NCBI GenBank assembly: GCA_963934795.1
Contig: CAWWAF010000001.1
Coordinates: forward strand, 33,354 to 97,353
Source: UBA8438 sp963934795
GTDB lineage: Bacteria > Acidobacteriota > Vicinamibacteria > Vicinamibacterales > UBA8438
Direction of reading: 5' to 3'
Length of the DNA stretch: 64,000 nt
A model generated the notes under the pieces. That model was not told where the DNA came from. It ran no database searches and saw only the letters and a list, made by a program, of their open reading frames with translations. The number at the start of each line of letters is the position of its first letter. The stretch's first letter is position 1. The position numbers and the translations under genes are program-made. Below, one piece after another: positions 61,391 to 64,000 of this stretch.

Positions 61391-63880
61391 CTACAGCTGC
61401 ATCCGCACCGTGATCCTCGCCTGAAGCGGATCCGAGTTAAAGAACTCCCCGAAACGGGGCGACGACAAGATGTTCTGCACGTCCCGCGGGTGGATACGGT
61501 CAAAGACGTTGAGGATCCGGACCCCAAGCCAAGGGCGCCATCCGCCAAGAGCGACCTGACGCTCAGCGGCCACGTCAAACCTCACGACGGCAGGAAAGTG
61601 GCGATCGCTGTTGCGCACGCCCATGAACTCCCACCGCTCATCGACGGCCGTATACGGGAAACCGTTTCGGACTTCGAGCAGCGGGACGAAGCGCCACTTC
61701 CCGGCCACGACGATGCGGGCTCTCGCCAGGAGACGGTGCGGCACGTCCGCGTCGGTCGGCGCGAAGGCGTTGTCTCGAATCAGCGGCATCCTGACCGTGT
61801 TGAAGAACGCGCTGAAAGCATTCAGGTCGGCCGACGACTTGGCATAGACATAGGTCACATCAAGGCTGAACCGGTCGCCCCGCGCGTAACGCACCTGTAG
61901 CCCGGTCTCCCGGTAGCGCGAGGCTCCGTCGCTCGACAGCCGGAGCTGGGCCCCAGAGGGCATGGCTACCGGTTCGACGATAAGTTCCCTACTGCCGACA
62001 CGTCTCAAGTGCTCCGCGGAGAAGGTGAGGTTGGGGGTGATGCGATGCTGGTATTCAAGATGCCACGTTCGTCCGCGTGCGGTGTCGAGATCGCCAGCGG
62101 TCCTCGGTATGAAGAGCGTCGGCGGCGCCAGCCGAGTGCCGTCGACCGCAAAATCCGTGACCGTCCGGGACTCAAACTGGTCAAAGACCCCGGCGGTCGA
62201 GGCTGTGCGTTCGTAGAACAGACCGATGCCGCCACGCACCGCCATCGTGCCGTCGCGGTTGAGATTGAGCGCCGCGCCGAATCGAGGCGTTCCATGCGAC
62301 CGCGCGAGCACCCCGTCACGGTCGAGCCGGAGGCCGAACTCGAGAAGCAACCGGTCGTTGGCCTGCCAGCGGTTCTGCGCGTAGAGCGCCACGTCGGTGC
62401 TGTTCAGTGCGTGCGGATCCGAATCGCCGAAGGTGATTGCGCGGGCCACAGTACCGTCGAGGCGCCGGATGTTCACTGGCGCGCTCAGACTCGCTCCACT
62501 GAAACGCACGTGCTGCACGTCAGCGCCCACCTTGAACAGATGGCCACCGATGCCACTCTGGCGATAGCCTGACCACGAGCCGAGCCACTGAAAGACGGTC
62601 GAACGACGGTCCTGAGCATTGAAGAAACTGCCACGGCGCTCCTCCGGAAAGAGCTCCATGGCCCCGGTCCCAGCGCCGCTGACCTCCTCTCGGTGCCGGT
62701 TGACTTGCGCGGTGGTCTCGAACAGGGCGAGGGTCGACAGCGCGGCGACTTCCGACACCGCCACGTGATACGTTGCGCGGTCGATATCTGGGGTCACGGT
62801 CGGCGGATTGAACGTATCCAGACCCACGGAGTCAAGTGCTTCGGGAAAGATGCCGATGGTCACGCCGAGTCGATGGCTCGCCGTCAGGACGGCGTCCAGT
62901 CGGGTAAAAATATTGAATGACTCTCGCGTGCGTCGCTCGTCTTGCGGACGGCTCCGGATGTCGTTGTTGGAAAAGCGGTACTGGGCGCTCTGGGCCAGGA
63001 ACAGCCGTTTTGGGATGAGGGGACCGGCGACGGTGAAGCTCGGGGAGAATCCGCGAATACCGATAACGTCGAGCGGCCGGCCTCTCCTGGTGTGAAACGC
63101 GGGAACCGGATTATTGATGGCGACCTCCCAGGCGTCTTCGCCGCGTCTCGGCTCGATAATCGTGAGGCCGGAGGTGAATCGACCGTACTCGACAGAGTAG
63201 GGATTCGGCATTACCTCGACCGATTCGATAGCGCTCGATGGCAACGTGAAGGCGGCGTTCCCTGTCGCCGGATCGACGACACTGCCGTCCCCAACCTGGA
63301 GGGCGCTTTGGGTTGGACGTCCGCCCTTGATGTTGATGCCGTCCGGACCTCGAACAACACCCGGGAGCAACGGCAAAGCGCTTTGGATACTGTCATCTGA
63401 CGTCGGGGACTCCTGAATGAAGTCCGTGTCGAACACTTCGCGTGGCGCCACCGGCGCGGTGATGTCTGTGAACTCGACGGACACGGGCGAGACGACCTGA
63501 ACCGTCTCGTCGATTTGCGCCAGGTCAAACGCCAGATCGAGCCGGAGCGGTTCCCCTGCCTCGGTCGTAACGGTCCGTGCGATGGGGACAAAGCCGTCCA
63601 GGGTCGCTTCAACCCGGTAGCTTCCCGGGGGAACAGCGGGTAGCTCAAACTCTCCGGCGCCGCCGGAGAACGCACGACCGACGATGTCGAGCTCGTCGTT
63701 TATGAGGATGATCACGACGCCCGGCAACAGCACCGTACCAGCCTGAGCGGTCGCCGTTCCGTGGATTGTCGGATCTGCCCGCTGAGCGGCGACAGGAATG
63801 CCCAGCCCGGCGAGCGCGCAGAGCAACGTAACCGTGGCGACCAAGATCTGCGGCCGGCGGGAGAGGGAGACGCGAGTCAC
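61391..63880 (-). CDS. TonB-dependent receptor with carboxypeptidase-regulatory-like domain
   Basis: 829 residues from GTG 63880, which has AGGAAC upstream; a longer frame begins only at a TTG. The signal peptide lies at about 9-32. The carboxypeptidase-regulatory-like domain follows (HGTATAQAGTVLLPGVVIIL, PGSYRVEATLDGFVP). The plug domain (about 150-240) contains LPLLPGVVRGPDGINIKGGRPTQ. A beta-barrel ends the chain (DPLQARITVRMQL). It is convergent with the quinohemoprotein. The ligand is unknown. Confidence 0.85.
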   Translation of the reverse strand: MTRVSLSRRPQILVATVTLLCALAGLGIPVAAQRADPTIHGTATAQAGTVLLPGVVIILINDELDIVGRAFSGGAGEFELPAVPPGSYRVEATLDGFVPIARTVTTEAGEPLRLDLAFDLAQIDETVQVVSPVSVEFTDITAPVAPREVFDTDFIQESPTSDDSIQSALPLLPGVVRGPDGINIKGGRPTQSALQVGDGSVVDPATGNAAFTLPSSAIESVEVMPNPYSVEYGRFTSGLTIIEPRRGEDAWEVAINNPVPAFHTRRGRPLDVIGIRGFSPSFTVAGPLIPKRLFLAQSAQYRFSNNDIRSRPQDERRTRESFNIFTRLDAVLTASHRLGVTIGIFPEALDSVGLDTFNPPTVTPDIDRATYHVAVSEVAALSTLALFETTAQVNRHREEVSGAGTGAMELFPEERRGSFFNAQDRRSTVFQWLGSWSGYRQSGIGGHLFKVGADVQHVRFSGASLSAPVNIRRLDGTVARAITFGDSDPHALNSTDVALYAQNRWQANDRLLLEFGLRLDRDGVLARSHGTPRFGAALNLNRDGTMAVRGGIGLFYERTASTAGVFDQFESRTVTDFAVDGTRLAPPTLFIPRTAGDLDTARGRTWHLEYQHRITPNLTFSAEHLRRVGSRELIVEPVAMPSGAQLRLSSDGASRYRETGLQVRYARGDRFSLDVTYVYAKSSADLNAFSAFFNTVRMPLIRDNAFAPTDADVPHRLLARARIVVAGKWRFVPLLEVRNGFPYTAVDERWEFMGVRNSDRHFPAVVRFDVAAERQVALGGWRPWLGVRILNVFDRIHPRDVQNILSSPRFGEFFNSDPLQARITVRMQL

Positions 63881-64000
63881 CGAGAAGTTCCTGTGCTCAT
63901 GTACCGACGCGTAACTCCGGACTGTGCAGGACCGGACCAATAGATTGGTGTCCCGAGCGGAGCGCCCACGCCCAGAGACCGCCGGGAAGAGTGGTTCCGC

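Noticed and set aside
1..64000. CRISPR array, prophage, integrase or transposase
   Set aside because: No regularly spaced repeats, cas genes, phage structural genes, integrases or transposases were seen anywhere in the window.

Overview
The window is high-GC DNA that reads like an Acidobacteriota chromosome, most likely of the Vicinamibacteria type. This is inferred from gene content: a DUF1592/DUF1552 pair, TonB receptors with an N-terminal carboxypeptidase-regulatory-like domain, many exported PQQ/NHL beta-propellers, Tat-exported flavoenzymes and several small c-type cytochromes. No rRNA, tRNA, CRISPR array, integrase or phage gene was found. Most of it is ordinary chromosome carrying an unusually large envelope and periplasmic redox repertoire.

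Layout. 1-6200: broken sialidase-like propeller, a normal and a degenerate CopC, P5C dehydrogenase and a TonB receptor. 6200-9600: ferrous iron uptake (FeoA-FeoB fusion plus a Cys-rich partner) behind a promoter with a perfect 7-1-7 palindrome, then a P-loop kinase. 9600-16200: BI-1 protein, CPA1 antiporter with RCK domain, a cytochrome/copper monooxygenase-like protein and a frameshifted beta-CASP nuclease. 16200-31400: PepD, a sodium symporter with a small partner, propellers, a cupredoxin lipoprotein, a cyclase, an SGNH hydrolase and a frameshifted alpha/beta hydrolase. 31400-39000: PQQ dehydrogenase and a DUF1592-DUF1552-ankyrin operon. 39100-43000: a four-gene operon porin - FMN-binding protein - four-helix membrane protein - ApbE, plus a candidate small RNA. 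43100-55000: NHL proteins, MATE exporter, a 162-bp long palindrome, TypA, LOG and a rifampin-phosphotransferase-type enzyme. 55300-61340: GntP permease, two Tat-exported FMN hydroxy-acid oxidases and a PQQ dehydrogenase with its own cytochrome c. The end carries a second TonB receptor.

The most interesting signal is regulatory. The feoB promoter and the porin/flavoprotein/ApbE promoter carry the same 15-bp operator (TGAGACT-N-rATCTCA type) at the same distance after the predicted start of transcription. The second promoter has an additional copy about six helical turns upstream. This joins FeoB to a predicted flavin-based electron-transfer chain across the inner membrane and suggests an iron-controlled ferric reductase that would feed Fe2+ to FeoB. 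That function is inferred. The operon order, the translational overlaps, the ApbE/FMN-binding pair and the shared operators are visible in the sequence.

Three genes are broken by an in-frame stop or frameshift (near 365, 15770 and 30771). These may be real decay or assembly error, and raw reads would decide.
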